Assembly (NCBI GenBank): GCA_021736785.1
Contig: JAIPFF010000005.1
Location: 62,001-126,000 of the forward strand
DNA length: 64,000 nucleotides
Source of the DNA: Thiohalocapsa sp.
GTDB taxonomy: Bacteria > Pseudomonadota > Gammaproteobacteria > Chromatiales > Chromatiaceae
Reading direction: 5' to 3'
Below the pieces are notes generated by a model. The model had not been told where the DNA came from. It worked only from the letters and a program-made list of their open reading frames with translations, and made no database searches. A program made the translations under genes and the position numbers. This document shows positions 32,385 through 41,873 of the stretch, piece after piece. Each line of letters starts with the position of its first letter. The stretch's first letter is position 1.

Positions 32385-34454
32385 ATGGACTTCAAGCGCA
32401 ACCCGGACACGGACTTTCGCCCCCTCGACGCGCTGAGCGAGCAGCAGGCGCGCGAGGAGGCAAAGGCGCTGCGCGAGGGCATCCGCTACCACGATCATCG
32501 CTATTACGTGGAGGCCGACCCGGTGATCTCGGATGCGGTCTACGACCGCTTGCTCGAGCGCCTGCAGCGGCTCGAGGACAGATTCGCGGACTTGCGCAGC
32601 GATGACTCTCCGACCCAGCGGGTCGGCTCCGAGCCGGTCGGCGAACTGGAAAAGGTCAGCCACAGGGCGCCGATGCTGAGTCTGGAGTCGGTATCCGGGG
32701 AAAGCGACGTGGTCCCGTTCCTCGAGCGCCTCGGCCAAGGCACGGACCGCGGCGGTGCGCGGGTGGCGCTGGAGCCCAAATTCGACGGGCTCTCGGTGGA
32801 GCTGGTGTTCGAAGACGGCCGCTTCGCCAACGGCTCGACCCGCGGCGACGGCGAGACCGGCGAAGACATCACCCACAACCTGCGCACCGTTCGCGCACTG
32901 CCGATGCGGCTTCGCGGCGACGGCCACGCGCCTGCGCGGCTCGCGGTACGTGCCGAGGTCTTCATGACCCGCTCGGGCTTCACGGCGCTGAACCGCGACC
33001 GCGTGCAGCGCGGCGAGGAGCCGTTCGCGAATCCGCGCAATGCCGCGGCCGGTTTGATGCGCCAGCTCGACCCGCGCAATGTCGCCGGGAGGCCGCTCGA
33101 CCTGTTCTGCTACGAATTGCTCGGCATCGACGGCGAGGATGCCCCCGAGACACACCGCGATATGCTCGCCCGGTTCGCCGACCTGGGCCTCAAGACCTGC
33201 CCGCTGAACCGCTCGGGAATGGGCATCGACGACGTCCGTGCCTACCACGAAGACTTGCGCGGGCAGCGCGACGGGCTCGACTACGACATCGACGGCATCG
33301 TCATCAAGCTCGATGCGCGCCGCCGCCGGGGGGAGCTGGGTACCCGCACACGCAGTCCCCGCTGGGCGCTGGCCTGGAAGTTTCCGCCGCGCGAAGAGAT
33401 CACACGGCTCGAAGAGATCACCGTCGCCGTCGGGCGCACCGGCATCCTGACGCCGGTGGCGCTGCTGGCGCCCGTGGATGTCGGCGGCGTCACGGTGAGC
33501 CGGGCGACGCTGCACAACATCGACGAAGTGCGCCGCAAAGACGTGCGCCCCGGTGACCGGGTCCGGGTCATCCGCGCCGGCGACGTGATCCCGGAGATCG
33601 CCGAGCGGGTCGACGACTGCGGGGACGCGAGCGGCGCCTCCCGCTCCGAGCCTTTCGAAATGCCCTCGCACTGCCCCGTCTGCGGAACCGATGTCCTGCG
33701 CGAAGGCGCCTATGTGCGCTGTCCGGCGGGGCTGGCCTGCGAGGCGCAGCTGGTCGGCCATATCACCCACTACGCCGATGCGCAGGCGCTCGATATCGAC
33801 GGGCTGGGCGAGGAGACCACGCGCCGGCTGGTGGAGCACGGCCTGGTGCACGACCTCGCCGACCTATACCGGCTGTCCGCCGAGGACATCGCCGCCCTGG
33901 AGGGCTTCGGCAAGCGTTCGTCGGAGAAGCTCGTCGCCGCCATCGATGCGGCCCGCGAGCCGTCGCTGGAGCGTTTCCTGTATGCCCTCGGCATCCGCCA
34001 CGTCGGCCAAAGCAACGCCCGCATCCTGGCCCATGCGCTGAACGAGCTCGACAGGGTGGCCGCGGCGACCCGGCAGGAGCTCACCGCGTTGCCGGAGATC
34101 GGACCTGAAATCGCCGAATCCGTGGTCGCGTTCTTCCGCAACGACCGCAACCGCCGGGTGCTGGAGCGGCTGCAGGCGGCCGGCGTCAAGGTGCGGGCGG
34201 TCGACGACAGGCAAGCGGACGGCCCCTTGTCGGGCAAGACCTTTGTCTTTACCGGAAGTCTGGACAACTATACCCGCGACGAGGCCGAGGCAGCGGTGCA
34301 GGCGCGCGGCGCCAAAGCGACCGCGGACGTCAGCAGCCGAACCGATTTCGTGGTCGCCGGCGCCGAGCCGGGCGCCAAAATCGAGCGCGCGGGCGAGCTC
34401 GGTGTAGAGGTGATCGACGAGCGCCGGTTCGCACGATTACTGGAGCGCGGGTGA
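32385..34454 (+). CDS. ligA: NAD-dependent DNA ligase (LigA-type)
   Basis: A 689-residue ligase with the full LigA domain order: Ia (YHDHRYYVEADPVISDAVYD), the adenylation domain with Lys132 in LEPKFDGLSVEL (Phe in place of the usual Leu) and GSTRGDGETGEDIT, the OB fold, a Cys4 zinc finger (HCPVCG and CPAGLACEAQ), helix-hairpin-helix repeats and a C-terminal BRCT domain (SGKTFVFTGSLDNYTRDEAE). It starts 12 nt after encapsulin. Its place in a stress block suggests an accessory repair ligase, but whether another ligA exists cannot be told here. Confidence 0.94.
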   Translation: MDFKRNPDTDFRPLDALSEQQAREEAKALREGIRYHDHRYYVEADPVISDAVYDRLLERLQRLEDRFADLRSDDSPTQRVGSEPVGELEKVSHRAPMLSLESVSGESDVVPFLERLGQGTDRGGARVALEPKFDGLSVELVFEDGRFANGSTRGDGETGEDITHNLRTVRALPMRLRGDGHAPARLAVRAEVFMTRSGFTALNRDRVQRGEEPFANPRNAAAGLMRQLDPRNVAGRPLDLFCYELLGIDGEDAPETHRDMLARFADLGLKTCPLNRSGMGIDDVRAYHEDLRGQRDGLDYDIDGIVIKLDARRRRGELGTRTRSPRWALAWKFPPREEITRLEEITVAVGRTGILTPVALLAPVDVGGVTVSRATLHNIDEVRRKDVRPGDRVRVIRAGDVIPEIAERVDDCGDASGASRSEPFEMPSHCPVCGTDVLREGAYVRCPAGLACEAQLVGHITHYADAQALDIDGLGEETTRRLVEHGLVHDLADLYRLSAEDIAALEGFGKRSSEKLVAAIDAAREPSLERFLYALGIRHVGQSNARILAHALNELDRVAAATRQELTALPEIGPEIAESVVAFFRNDRNRRVLERLQAAGVKVRAVDDRQADGPLSGKTFVFTGSLDNYTRDEAEAAVQARGAKATADVSSRTDFVVAGAEPGAKIERAGELGVEVIDERRFARLLERG

Positions 34455-34716
34455 GCGCGGGATATCCCCATCTGCCAACACCGATGCCCTCGCCTATGAT
34501 TATGCATACAGCAATCCGTCGGCTCGACGCCGGACACCGCACGGCGGCAGAGTCAGCGGCGGTCGCGCAACCGGGCGTCGGCATCACCGGCCTGTCGCGT
34601 CCGGGCTCGACCACGCCGCCGCCAGCCTTTTTCGAAGCCGGCGACGGCAGTCTTTGCATCGCAGCCGCGCCGTCGCGCCGTCGCGGCAATGCCCGCCAAG
34701 GCCATTCAATCAGCTA

Positions 34717-35892
34717 ATGAAAGACGCTTTCAACGCCCCCGGCACAGACGCAGGGCTCCCCGCCCCCGACACCCTCGGACAAGCCGTGCTGGATGCAATC
34801 CCGGCCCAGATCGCCGTCCTGGACTTGTCGGGGAACATCATCGCCGTCAACCTCGCATGGCAGCTGTTCGCCGCCGAGAATGGCGGATCGCCCGACCTCG
34901 AGCACGGCGTCGGCCTGAATTATCTCGACATCTGCCGCCGCGCCGAGGGTGCCGATGCCATCGAGGCACAATGGATCGCCGACGGCATCGCCGCGGTGCT
35001 CGAGGGGCGCTCGGGCCGGTTTCTTTACGAATACCCCTGCAACTCACCCGATTGCGAGCGCTGGTTCACGATCATGGCGGTCCCGCTGCGGGATTCCGTC
35101 GCCGGCGCGGTATTGCTGCATACCGACATTTCCGCGCAGAAGCGCGCCGAGCGCGACAGCCGCAAGGCGCGCGAGGCCACCGCGCAGGCCGCGCGGCTCA
35201 ATGCCGTCGGTATCCTGGCGCACTCGGTCGTGCACGAGCTCGCGCAGCCGCTGAGCGCCGCGAGCTTCTTCAGCGCGACCGCGGTCGCACTGCTCGAGCG
35301 CGACGGCGCGCAAGCGAAGGATCTCGACAAGGTGCTGAACGGCGTCGACACGCAGATCAAGCGCGCCGCCGACATCGTGCAGCGCCTGCGAGAGTTCGTC
35401 CGCACGCGCAAGATCCGCAAAGAGTGCGTCGAGGTCGCCGAGATCCTGGTCCGCGCACTGACCCTGCTGCGCTGGTTCGCCAAGGACAAGCATGTCGAGA
35501 TCCGGCTGGCGCACCCGATGCCGAGTGTCACGGTCAACGCCGACTCGATACAATTGGAACAAGTGTTGGTGAACTTGGTCAGCAATAGTATTCATGCCAT
35601 CGACGCCGCGCAGATGCAGCAGCGCGAGGTCTTGGTCGCATTGTCTCTGAAGCAAGACCAGGTCGAGATCAGCGTCAGCGACACCGGCCCCGGCCTGCCG
35701 CCCGACGATAGTCCCGACTACCTGTTCGATCTGTTCGCACCGCCGAAGAGCGCCGGCCTCGGCATGGGGCTCGCGATCAGCCGCGAGATCGTCGAGGCCC
35801 ACGGCGGTAAGCTATGGGCCGAGCAGGCGCCCTCCGGGGGTGCCGTCTTTCATTTCACACTGCCTTTGCCGGCTCCGCTTGCCTGCACATGA
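34717..35892 (+). CDS. PAS-domain sensor histidine kinase (FixL-like)
   Basis: A 391-residue soluble kinase. One PAS domain (about residues 20-140: PAQIAVLDLSGNIIAVN) precedes the HisKA region with phospho-acceptor His173 in SVVHELAQPLSAAS, the N box LVNLVSNSIHAID, and SVSDTGPGLP with LGMGLAISREIVEAHGG. I see no membrane segment, and heme binding by the PAS domain cannot be judged. Its stop overlaps the start of the response regulator (ATGA), so the two form a coupled pair. I chose ATG 34717 because the upstream frame looks non-coding. Confidence 0.88.
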   Translation: MKDAFNAPGTDAGLPAPDTLGQAVLDAIPAQIAVLDLSGNIIAVNLAWQLFAAENGGSPDLEHGVGLNYLDICRRAEGADAIEAQWIADGIAAVLEGRSGRFLYEYPCNSPDCERWFTIMAVPLRDSVAGAVLLHTDISAQKRAERDSRKAREATAQAARLNAVGILAHSVVHELAQPLSAASFFSATAVALLERDGAQAKDLDKVLNGVDTQIKRAADIVQRLREFVRTRKIRKECVEVAEILVRALTLLRWFAKDKHVEIRLAHPMPSVTVNADSIQLEQVLVNLVSNSIHAIDAAQMQQREVLVALSLKQDQVEISVSDTGPGLPPDDSPDYLFDLFAPPKSAGLGMGLAISREIVEAHGGKLWAEQAPSGGAVFHFTLPLPAPLACT

Positions 35893-36518
35893 CCGACACT
35901 CAAACTGTTTTCGTCGTCGATGATGACGACGCCATGCGCCAATCCCTGCACATGCTGCTCGAGGGCAACGGCTTCCGGGTATCGACCTTCGAGTCGGCAC
36001 GGGCATTTTTGGAAGGAGCCGATCCGAACGACGCCGGCTGCCTGTTGCTTGATTTGCGCATGCCGGACATGAACGGTCTGGAACTGCAGGAGGCGCTGTA
36101 CGACCACGGATATGATCTGCCGATTCTGTTTCTCTCGGCGTTCGCGGATGTGCCTTCCACGGTGCATGCCATCAAGGGCGGCGCCTTCGACTTCCTCGAG
36201 AAGCCGATTGCCATCGACACCCTGATCGCGCGCATCCGCGAGTCCCTGGCGGAGGATCTGGAGCGGCGCAGTGCGCGCGGCGAGGAGCGCAAGATCCGCG
36301 CCCGCTTCGAGCAGCTGACCCCGCGCGAGCGCGAGGTCATGACCCTGGCGACGCGGGGATTCTCGAATAAGGACATCGCGCTGGCGCTCGGCATCAGCAC
36401 GCGAACGGTAGAGAACCACCGAGCACACGTGATGGAGAAAATGGGCGCGGACAACATTGCCGTCCTCTGTCAAATGGCAGTTGCTTGTCCGCTCTCGGAC
36501 GTCCCCACCTCGACTTGA
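35889..36518 (+). CDS. FixJ/NarL-type response regulator
   Basis: A 209-residue regulator. The receiver domain has VVDDDDAM, phospho-acceptor Asp55 in LLLDLRMPDMNG and Lys in FLEKPI. A linker leads to a LuxR-type helix-turn-helix: LTPREREVMTLATRGFSNKD and LGISTRTVENHRAHVMEKMG. The partner is the kinase encoded immediately upstream. The DNA target is unknown. LuxR-type regulators act with sigma-70-type polymerase, so it is not itself the sigma-54 activator proposed for the window. Confidence 0.92.
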   Translation: MTDTQTVFVVDDDDAMRQSLHMLLEGNGFRVSTFESARAFLEGADPNDAGCLLLDLRMPDMNGLELQEALYDHGYDLPILFLSAFADVPSTVHAIKGGAFDFLEKPIAIDTLIARIRESLAEDLERRSARGEERKIRARFEQLTPREREVMTLATRGFSNKDIALALGISTRTVENHRAHVMEKMGADNIAVLCQMAVACPLSDVPTST

Positions 36519-36648
36519 GCAGAACGCCCGCGAACCGGCGCGGGCAAGCGATCGGCGTATTCCGTACCGTCCCCCTATCACGACGGCTGCGCAACACGGG
36601 CTCTCCGGACAACGCTGCGCTTGTCGTCACACCCATGAAGCGGGAGCG

Positions 36649-39042
36649 ATGGCCGGGCACAACGACGATAGACAACACGCCGCCGCGGCGGATCCGAGCG
36701 CATCCGATGACGCCGGACGCAGCCACGATTGCGCGAAACAGGGCCGGCGCCCCGGCGTCCCGGAGCTCGCCGCCGACGACTGGCAGCTGATCGCAAACTG
36801 CGGTTACGACTGGGAGTACTGGGTCGGGCCGGACGGACGCCTACGCTGGATGTCGCCGTCCTGCGAGCGCATCACCGGCTATCCCGCGGCGCGCTTTTTC
36901 GCGGACCCGGATCTTCTGCTGCGTATGGTACATCCCGAGGACCGCGGGATTCTGCGCCGCCACCTGCGCGAGCAACTCGGGGCCGAGGAGCCCTGCCGGT
37001 TGCAGTTCCGGGGCCACCGGGCCGACGGCGAGGTCCGCTGGCTCGAGCATATTTGCCAGCCCGTGCTCGCCGCCGACGGCAGCTTCGCCGGGCGCCGGGT
37101 CAGCACCCGCGATGTCACCGAAAGCCGAGCCACGCAGGAAAAGCTGCGTCAGCGCGAACGGGAGCTCGAGACGCTGACCGAGAACTCTCCGGATATCGTC
37201 GTGCGCTTCGATCGCAATCTACGCCACCGCTATGTCAATGCCGCCGTGGAGCGCGCTACCGGCTTGAAGGCGGAGCAATTCTTCGGCAAGACCAATGAAG
37301 AGCTCGGCATGCCGTCGGCCCTCTGCGCGCGTTGGAGCTCTGCGCTGCACGAGGTATTTCGCAGCGGCGAGCCCGCGCACCTGGACTTCTCGTTTCCGGC
37401 CCCCGACGGCGAGCGTTACTACAGCCTCCGGGCCGTCCCCGAGCGGGCATCGGACGGCGGCATCGAGACCGTGCTGTGCACAACCCGCGACGAAACCGCG
37501 CGCCGGGCCGCGGAGAGCCGGGTGCAGACACTCGCGACCGTTGTCGAGACATCGCGCGACTTCATCGGCGTCGCCGATCTCGACGGCCGCGGACTGTATC
37601 TGAACGCGGCGGGTCAGGCCCTGGTCGGTCTCGGCGGCGACGACGCCGTAGAGAACCGGCCCATCGAAGACTATCTGTTCCCGGAAGACATCGCCTTTGT
37701 CCGCGACACGATCATGCCGGCGGTAATGAGCGAAGGGCGTTGGCACGGGGAATTCCGCTTCCGCCATTTTACGACGGGTCAGCCGATCGACGTGCATTGG
37801 GACATCGTGCGTATCGACGATCCCGACACCGGATTGCCGACGCGGATCGCGACCGTCACCCGGGATATCCGCAAAGAAAAGGCGGCTGCGGCGGCGTTGA
37901 TCGAGTCGGGCCGACGCAAGGATGATTTCCTCGCCATGCTCGGGCATGAGCTGCGCAATCCGATGGCACCGATCCGCAGCGCCATCGACCTGCTGCATCT
38001 GCTGAAGGCCGACGACGATCCACGTATCGCACAGGCGATCGCCATCCTCGACCGACAGTCCGCCCATCTCTCGCGCCTGCTCGACGACCTGCTCGACGTC
38101 TCGCGCATTATTCGAGGAAAGCTGCACTTGGAGCGGGGGCTGATCGACTTGCGCGACGTGATCCGCGAAGTCGCCGACAGCGTCGCATCGACCATGACCG
38201 CGCGCGGGCATGTGTTCGAGACGTTGTTGCCCGAGGCGGCGTTGATGGTCGACGGCGATCGCGTGCGGTTGTCGCAGATCCTCCTCAATCTGCTGATCAA
38301 TGCCGCCGACTACACACCGCACGGCGGTCACGTCCGGCTCGTTGCCGAAGCCACCGAAGGCCAGGTGCGCGTGGGCATCCGCGACAGCGGCAGGGGCATG
38401 GCGCCCGAGCAGATCGAGCATCTATTCGGAGCCTTCTCGCGCGGCGGTGCCGAAGGCCGGCCATCGGGCGGCAGCGCCGAAGGCCACCCGGCAGGCGGAC
38501 TCGGACTCGGACTGACCATCTCCCGACGACTCGCGGAGATGCACGGCGGGCGGCTGACGGCACGCAGCAATTGGCCGGACCCGGGCTCCGAGCTGACCCT
38601 TTGCCTGCCGCCCTCGACGCCCGCCGGCGGCGGGTCCGCCGAGACACCGGCGCCTGACGCACCGACCCCCTCGGCGGGTACCTCGAGCGTACTGATCGTG
38701 GACGACAACACGGATGTCGCCGCCGCGCTGTCCCTGCTGCTGGACGCGCTGGGCTATCGCCCTCAAGTTGCCGCGACCGGCACCCGGGCGCTGGAGCTCG
38801 CCCGTCGGATCAGGCCCGACCTTGCCTTCATCGACATCGGCCTGCCGGACATCGATGGTCTCGAGGTGGCGCGCCGGCTGCGCGCCACGCAGCCGGACAA
38901 AAGCCGGCTGCTGCTGGTGGCGCTCACCGGTTACGGCCACGCCGAGGCGCGGCAGCGCTCCTTGGCCGCCGGCTTCGACGAGCACCTAGCCAAGCCGGTG
39001 GACTTGAGCACGCTCAAGGCCCTGCTCGCGCGTTTGAACTAG
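36649..39042 (+). CDS. hybrid sensor histidine kinase with three PAS domains and receiver
   Basis: A protein of about 797 residues with no membrane segment. Three PAS domains occur in order (WQLIANCGYDWEYWVGPDG; ENSPDIVVRFDRNLRHRYVN; TSRDFIGVADLDGRGLYLN). Next are HisKA with His433 in LAMLGHELRNPMAPIRSA, an ATPase domain (LNLLINAADYTPHGG, GIRDSGRGMAPEQ, GLGLGLTISRRLAEMHGG) and a C-terminal receiver with Asp729 in FIDIGLPDIDG. The receiver is strikingly similar to the stand-alone receiver at 2257-2739. The start is uncertain: ATG 36649 has GGGAG only 2 nt upstream, and the frame is open further up. Confidence 0.88.
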   Translation: MAGHNDDRQHAAAADPSASDDAGRSHDCAKQGRRPGVPELAADDWQLIANCGYDWEYWVGPDGRLRWMSPSCERITGYPAARFFADPDLLLRMVHPEDRGILRRHLREQLGAEEPCRLQFRGHRADGEVRWLEHICQPVLAADGSFAGRRVSTRDVTESRATQEKLRQRERELETLTENSPDIVVRFDRNLRHRYVNAAVERATGLKAEQFFGKTNEELGMPSALCARWSSALHEVFRSGEPAHLDFSFPAPDGERYYSLRAVPERASDGGIETVLCTTRDETARRAAESRVQTLATVVETSRDFIGVADLDGRGLYLNAAGQALVGLGGDDAVENRPIEDYLFPEDIAFVRDTIMPAVMSEGRWHGEFRFRHFTTGQPIDVHWDIVRIDDPDTGLPTRIATVTRDIRKEKAAAAALIESGRRKDDFLAMLGHELRNPMAPIRSAIDLLHLLKADDDPRIAQAIAILDRQSAHLSRLLDDLLDVSRIIRGKLHLERGLIDLRDVIREVADSVASTMTARGHVFETLLPEAALMVDGDRVRLSQILLNLLINAADYTPHGGHVRLVAEATEGQVRVGIRDSGRGMAPEQIEHLFGAFSRGGAEGRPSGGSAEGHPAGGLGLGLTISRRLAEMHGGRLTARSNWPDPGSELTLCLPPSTPAGGGSAETPAPDAPTPSAGTSSVLIVDDNTDVAAALSLLLDALGYRPQVAATGTRALELARRIRPDLAFIDIGLPDIDGLEVARRLRATQPDKSRLLLVALTGYGHAEARQRSLAAGFDEHLAKPVDLSTLKALLARLN

Positions 39043-39358
39043 GGCTCGGGAAACGGCCCGACGCCGTATCGGTGAAGCCCCTATGTTTGTGTAGTTGTAC
39101 GGATTTCCCTTTCATTACCAGCGCACTAGGCTTTAGGGAAAGGAGGCGCCGGTGCGCAGTTTCGGTCTTAGGGTCGGAATTCTCCGGCCGGCGCGGAAGG
39201 CCCGAGCGGCAAGGTCGCTCGATCCGCCGCACCGACGTGCTCGACAGGCTGCTGCAATCTCGCCGCGCCATCCGCCGGACATTGTTCCAACGCGACCGCA
39301 GGCCGGGCTCGAGCCGTCCGCCGCCGCGGCATCCGCAACATCGCGAGGAGGTATCGAC
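39043..39358. other. intergenic region with AT-richer tract and inverted repeat
   Basis: Sequence near 39080-39140 is clearly less GC-rich than its surroundings. It holds an inverted repeat TTTCCCT/AGGGAAA (39104-39110 and 39135-39141), followed by AGGAGG and an in-frame GTG at 39152. It could be a promoter or leader region for the DUF2934 gene. Confidence 0.4.
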
Positions 39359-39631
39359 ATGGTCGGCCGAAGATCTTCGATGACATCGGCGCGCGCCGCG
39401 TCCGTGCGCGCCGGTACCGATACCCGTGCCGGACATATCCAGCGGGCGGCAGGTGTGATCGGCCCGGTGCCGCATCCGGACGATGCCGCCGCGCAGCGCG
39501 CGGAGCGGGTCCGCAGCGAGGCCTACTTCATCGCCGCGAGACGCGGCTTCGAGCCCGGCCATGAGATCGAGGACTGGCTGGCCGCCGAACGCTCTGTGGA
39601 CGATGCAACACGACCAATCCCTCGGAAATAA
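39359..39631 (+). CDS. DUF2934-domain protein
   Basis: A 90-residue protein whose C-terminal half matches DUF2934: AERVRSEAYFIAARRGFEPG followed by HEIEDWLAAER. The N-terminal part is low-complexity. Start ATG 39359 has AGGAGG 7 nt upstream. A GTG at 39152, also with AGGAGG, would give 159 residues, but the added part looks non-coding. It is 15 nt before the PilZ gene. Function of the family is unknown. Confidence 0.8.
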   Translation: MVGRRSSMTSARAASVRAGTDTRAGHIQRAAGVIGPVPHPDDAAAQRAERVRSEAYFIAARRGFEPGHEIEDWLAAERSVDDATRPIPRK

Positions 39632-39646
39632 ACAGGAGATAAGCAT

Positions 39647-40030
39647 ATGATGGAACATCGATGGCATTCACGCGTAAGCATTGCGCTGCCGGTCGGCCTG
39701 CACTTCGGTGACGGCGCCTACGCGTGGGGAACGGCGGTCGACATCGGCGGCGGCGGCATGTACATCCGTACCGCCATGCGTCCGCAACGAAACGGTTGCG
39801 TGGACATCCGCATGACCGTGCCCTGCTCATTCGGGGAATGCAGCATCCGGCTGCCGTCGATGATCGTGCATCGCAACCAAGACGGCGTCGGACTCATGTT
39901 CCGCGACCTCGACGAACAGGCCGAAGAAGCGGTCCGACAGTTGCTCAGAGGCGAGGCGCGCCGCCGGCCGCCGACGCCGTTGCAGCAACCGATGACCGAA
40001 CGCCATAAGGCGACGGCACCGCGCCGCTAA
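39647..40030 (+). CDS. PilZ-domain protein
   Basis: A 127-residue protein with an N-terminal PilZ domain, the c-di-GMP-binding fold: RWHSR gives the RxxxR motif and VDIGGGGMYIRT the (D/N)xSxxG-like motif, with Gly replacing Ser. A basic, Pro-rich tail of about 25 residues follows. AGGAG precedes ATG 39647. It is likely co-transcribed with the DUF2934 gene and may couple second-messenger level to an unknown target. Confidence 0.85.
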   Translation: MMEHRWHSRVSIALPVGLHFGDGAYAWGTAVDIGGGGMYIRTAMRPQRNGCVDIRMTVPCSFGECSIRLPSMIVHRNQDGVGLMFRDLDEQAEEAVRQLLRGEARRRPPTPLQQPMTERHKATAPRR

Positions 40031-40265
40031 ACGACGAAAGAAAGCGCAACCGACAACGGCATCGGCGGACACGCGGTGCACCTGTTCCGAGGCCGGCTCC
40101 GAAGCCGCCTCCGAAGCCGGCCCCGCAACCGGCATCGCGCACCGCGACAAGCGGCGATCCGCAGCCGCTTTTCGGAATCATGGGGGCTCCGGCTCCGGCC
40201 TGATTCGCAGTCGGATGTCAGCTTCCGGATCCCGCCGAATGACAGGCCGAATTTCCGGGCGCGAT

Positions 40266-41555
40266 TCAGAGCCGATCGTTCAGCATGAAACCGACGCCGA
40301 TACGGTTCACGGAGTGATCGTAGTCGAGCAGGCTCTCGCCGAATCCATTGAAGTATTGCGCATAGACCCGCAGGCGCTCGCCGAGCGGATAGCTCCAGTC
40401 GAGCTGCACGGTGGGATGGCTAACGCTGCGCAGCATGATCCCCAGGTGGTGCTTGCCCAGCGAGTAGCCGGCGCGCAGCTCGCCGTATCCGAGAAAATCA
40501 TCGATATCGGGGTTGTCCGGCGGATTGGCGCCGAGCAAAGTCCACAGCCGCAGAGACAGGTCGAAGTCGCCGCGCTCGACGGCGACCTCGCCGGTCAGCC
40601 GGTTCCAGCTGCGGGATAAGGGCTCCGAGCGCCCGTTCGACTGGTGGTTCAGCGCCCCGCGTACCGAGCGCAGCCGCCAGCCGAGCGCCGATAACTTCGG
40701 CTGCCAATGCAGGCCGAGCTCCGGCTCGTAGTTGGTCTCGCGGAACGGCGAGGAGTATTCCTGGTTGTAGGCCTGAAAGAAGGCGAGCTGGGTGTAGCCG
40801 AAGTACAGGTCGAGGGGCTGGCGGGCGATGCGCGTCCAGACCGGCACCTCGAAGCTGATCTGGAACTTCATTTCCACGTCGTCGAAGGCGTCGTCGCCGA
40901 AAAACGGAATGTCGATGGACTCCTGCTCCGGCACGTTGCGGTTCACGTTGCTGTTGTAGGTAACCGGCAACAGGTAGTTGCGCCGGTACGGCCGAAGGCC
41001 GAAGGTTCGGCGCTCGTCGGCCCGCGCCGCGGCCTCGGCGTCCGCGACGGCCGCCGCTTCGTCGTCTCCGCGGCGGGCGGCATCCGGCCGTCCGGCATCA
41101 TCGGAGCCCTCCACGCTCATCGGGCGGCTCGCGCCGGACGGCGCGCCGGCGACCGGCGCGAGCACCGTTTCCGGCGTATACGGGTCGGCGGATTGCGCGT
41201 CGCCTCTGCCGCGGGCATCGGGCGTCGTTGCAGCGGGCTCTTCGGACGCCTGCTCGGCACCCATGACAACGGCATCGGCGGCGAGCGCATCGAAGCAGGC
41301 GAGCCGCGTCGACTCGGAGGCGATGACCGAGCAACGGGCGAGCGCGCTGTCGATGGAGGCGGCGGCCGTACCGGGCAGCATCGGCGCAAGCGCGGCCAGC
41401 AGCAATACGGGGCCTGCCCGCAGGGCGTCCCGGGCCGTCGAGCGCGCGGAGAAAAGACTTGCGGGCGGCATGCGCGAGCGATGCAGGCGTTGCGCGGCAT
41501 GCCCCGTGTGACCGGGCAAAACGGCGTTCGGACAGCGCTCGAGGCGATTGTTCAT
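40266..41555 (-). CDS. pldA: outer membrane phospholipase A (PldA)
   Basis: A 429-residue protein. After an N-terminal region with a possible signal helix (AGPVLLLAALAPMLPGTAAA) and a low-complexity spacer, the C-terminal 260 residues form the phospholipase A1 beta-barrel: YNSNVNRNVPEQESIDIPFF and the catalytic segment LNHQSNGRSEPLSRSWNR with His304 and Ser306. It hydrolyses outer-membrane phospholipids when the barrel dimerises. The start at 41555 has AGGAG 5 nt upstream. The N-terminal 190 residues are longer than in E. coli PldA (about 290 residues in total), and the signal segment starts unusually late. Confidence 0.9.
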   Translation of the reverse strand: MNNRLERCPNAVLPGHTGHAAQRLHRSRMPPASLFSARSTARDALRAGPVLLLAALAPMLPGTAAASIDSALARCSVIASESTRLACFDALAADAVVMGAEQASEEPAATTPDARGRGDAQSADPYTPETVLAPVAGAPSGASRPMSVEGSDDAGRPDAARRGDDEAAAVADAEAAARADERRTFGLRPYRRNYLLPVTYNSNVNRNVPEQESIDIPFFGDDAFDDVEMKFQISFEVPVWTRIARQPLDLYFGYTQLAFFQAYNQEYSSPFRETNYEPELGLHWQPKLSALGWRLRSVRGALNHQSNGRSEPLSRSWNRLTGEVAVERGDFDLSLRLWTLLGANPPDNPDIDDFLGYGELRAGYSLGKHHLGIMLRSVSHPTVQLDWSYPLGERLRVYAQYFNGFGESLLDYDHSVNRIGVGFMLNDRL

Positions 41556-41873
41556 GCGGACTCCTGTCGAGGATCGGAGGTGGACGGGGGGCGGCGAAGA
41601 AGCGGCACACGGAAGACGCCGGCGACTGTGCGGGACCCGCCATTTTACGCGAGTCGACGCCTCGCGTGTGCGAGCCGCGGCGCGGCCCGTGCGGCCATCG
41701 CGCACAGACGCGGCGCCTTGGCAGCGATCGATGTCGGCGCGGCCGGCGCTCGCTGCCCGGTTCCGGGGTTTTCCCGTGCGCTTCCGGTCGGCTCGGGGCG
41801 AGGCCGGTCGAGTCGGGCCGGTCGGGGCCGGTAGAGCAAGGGAGAGACCGATCGGATCGCGGCGGTCACCGGC
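41556..41873. other. intergenic region, nothing recognised
   Basis: A 318-bp stretch between two minus-strand genes. I see only degenerate GGTCGG-rich steps near 41790-41840 and no promoter that I would defend. Confidence 0.4.
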
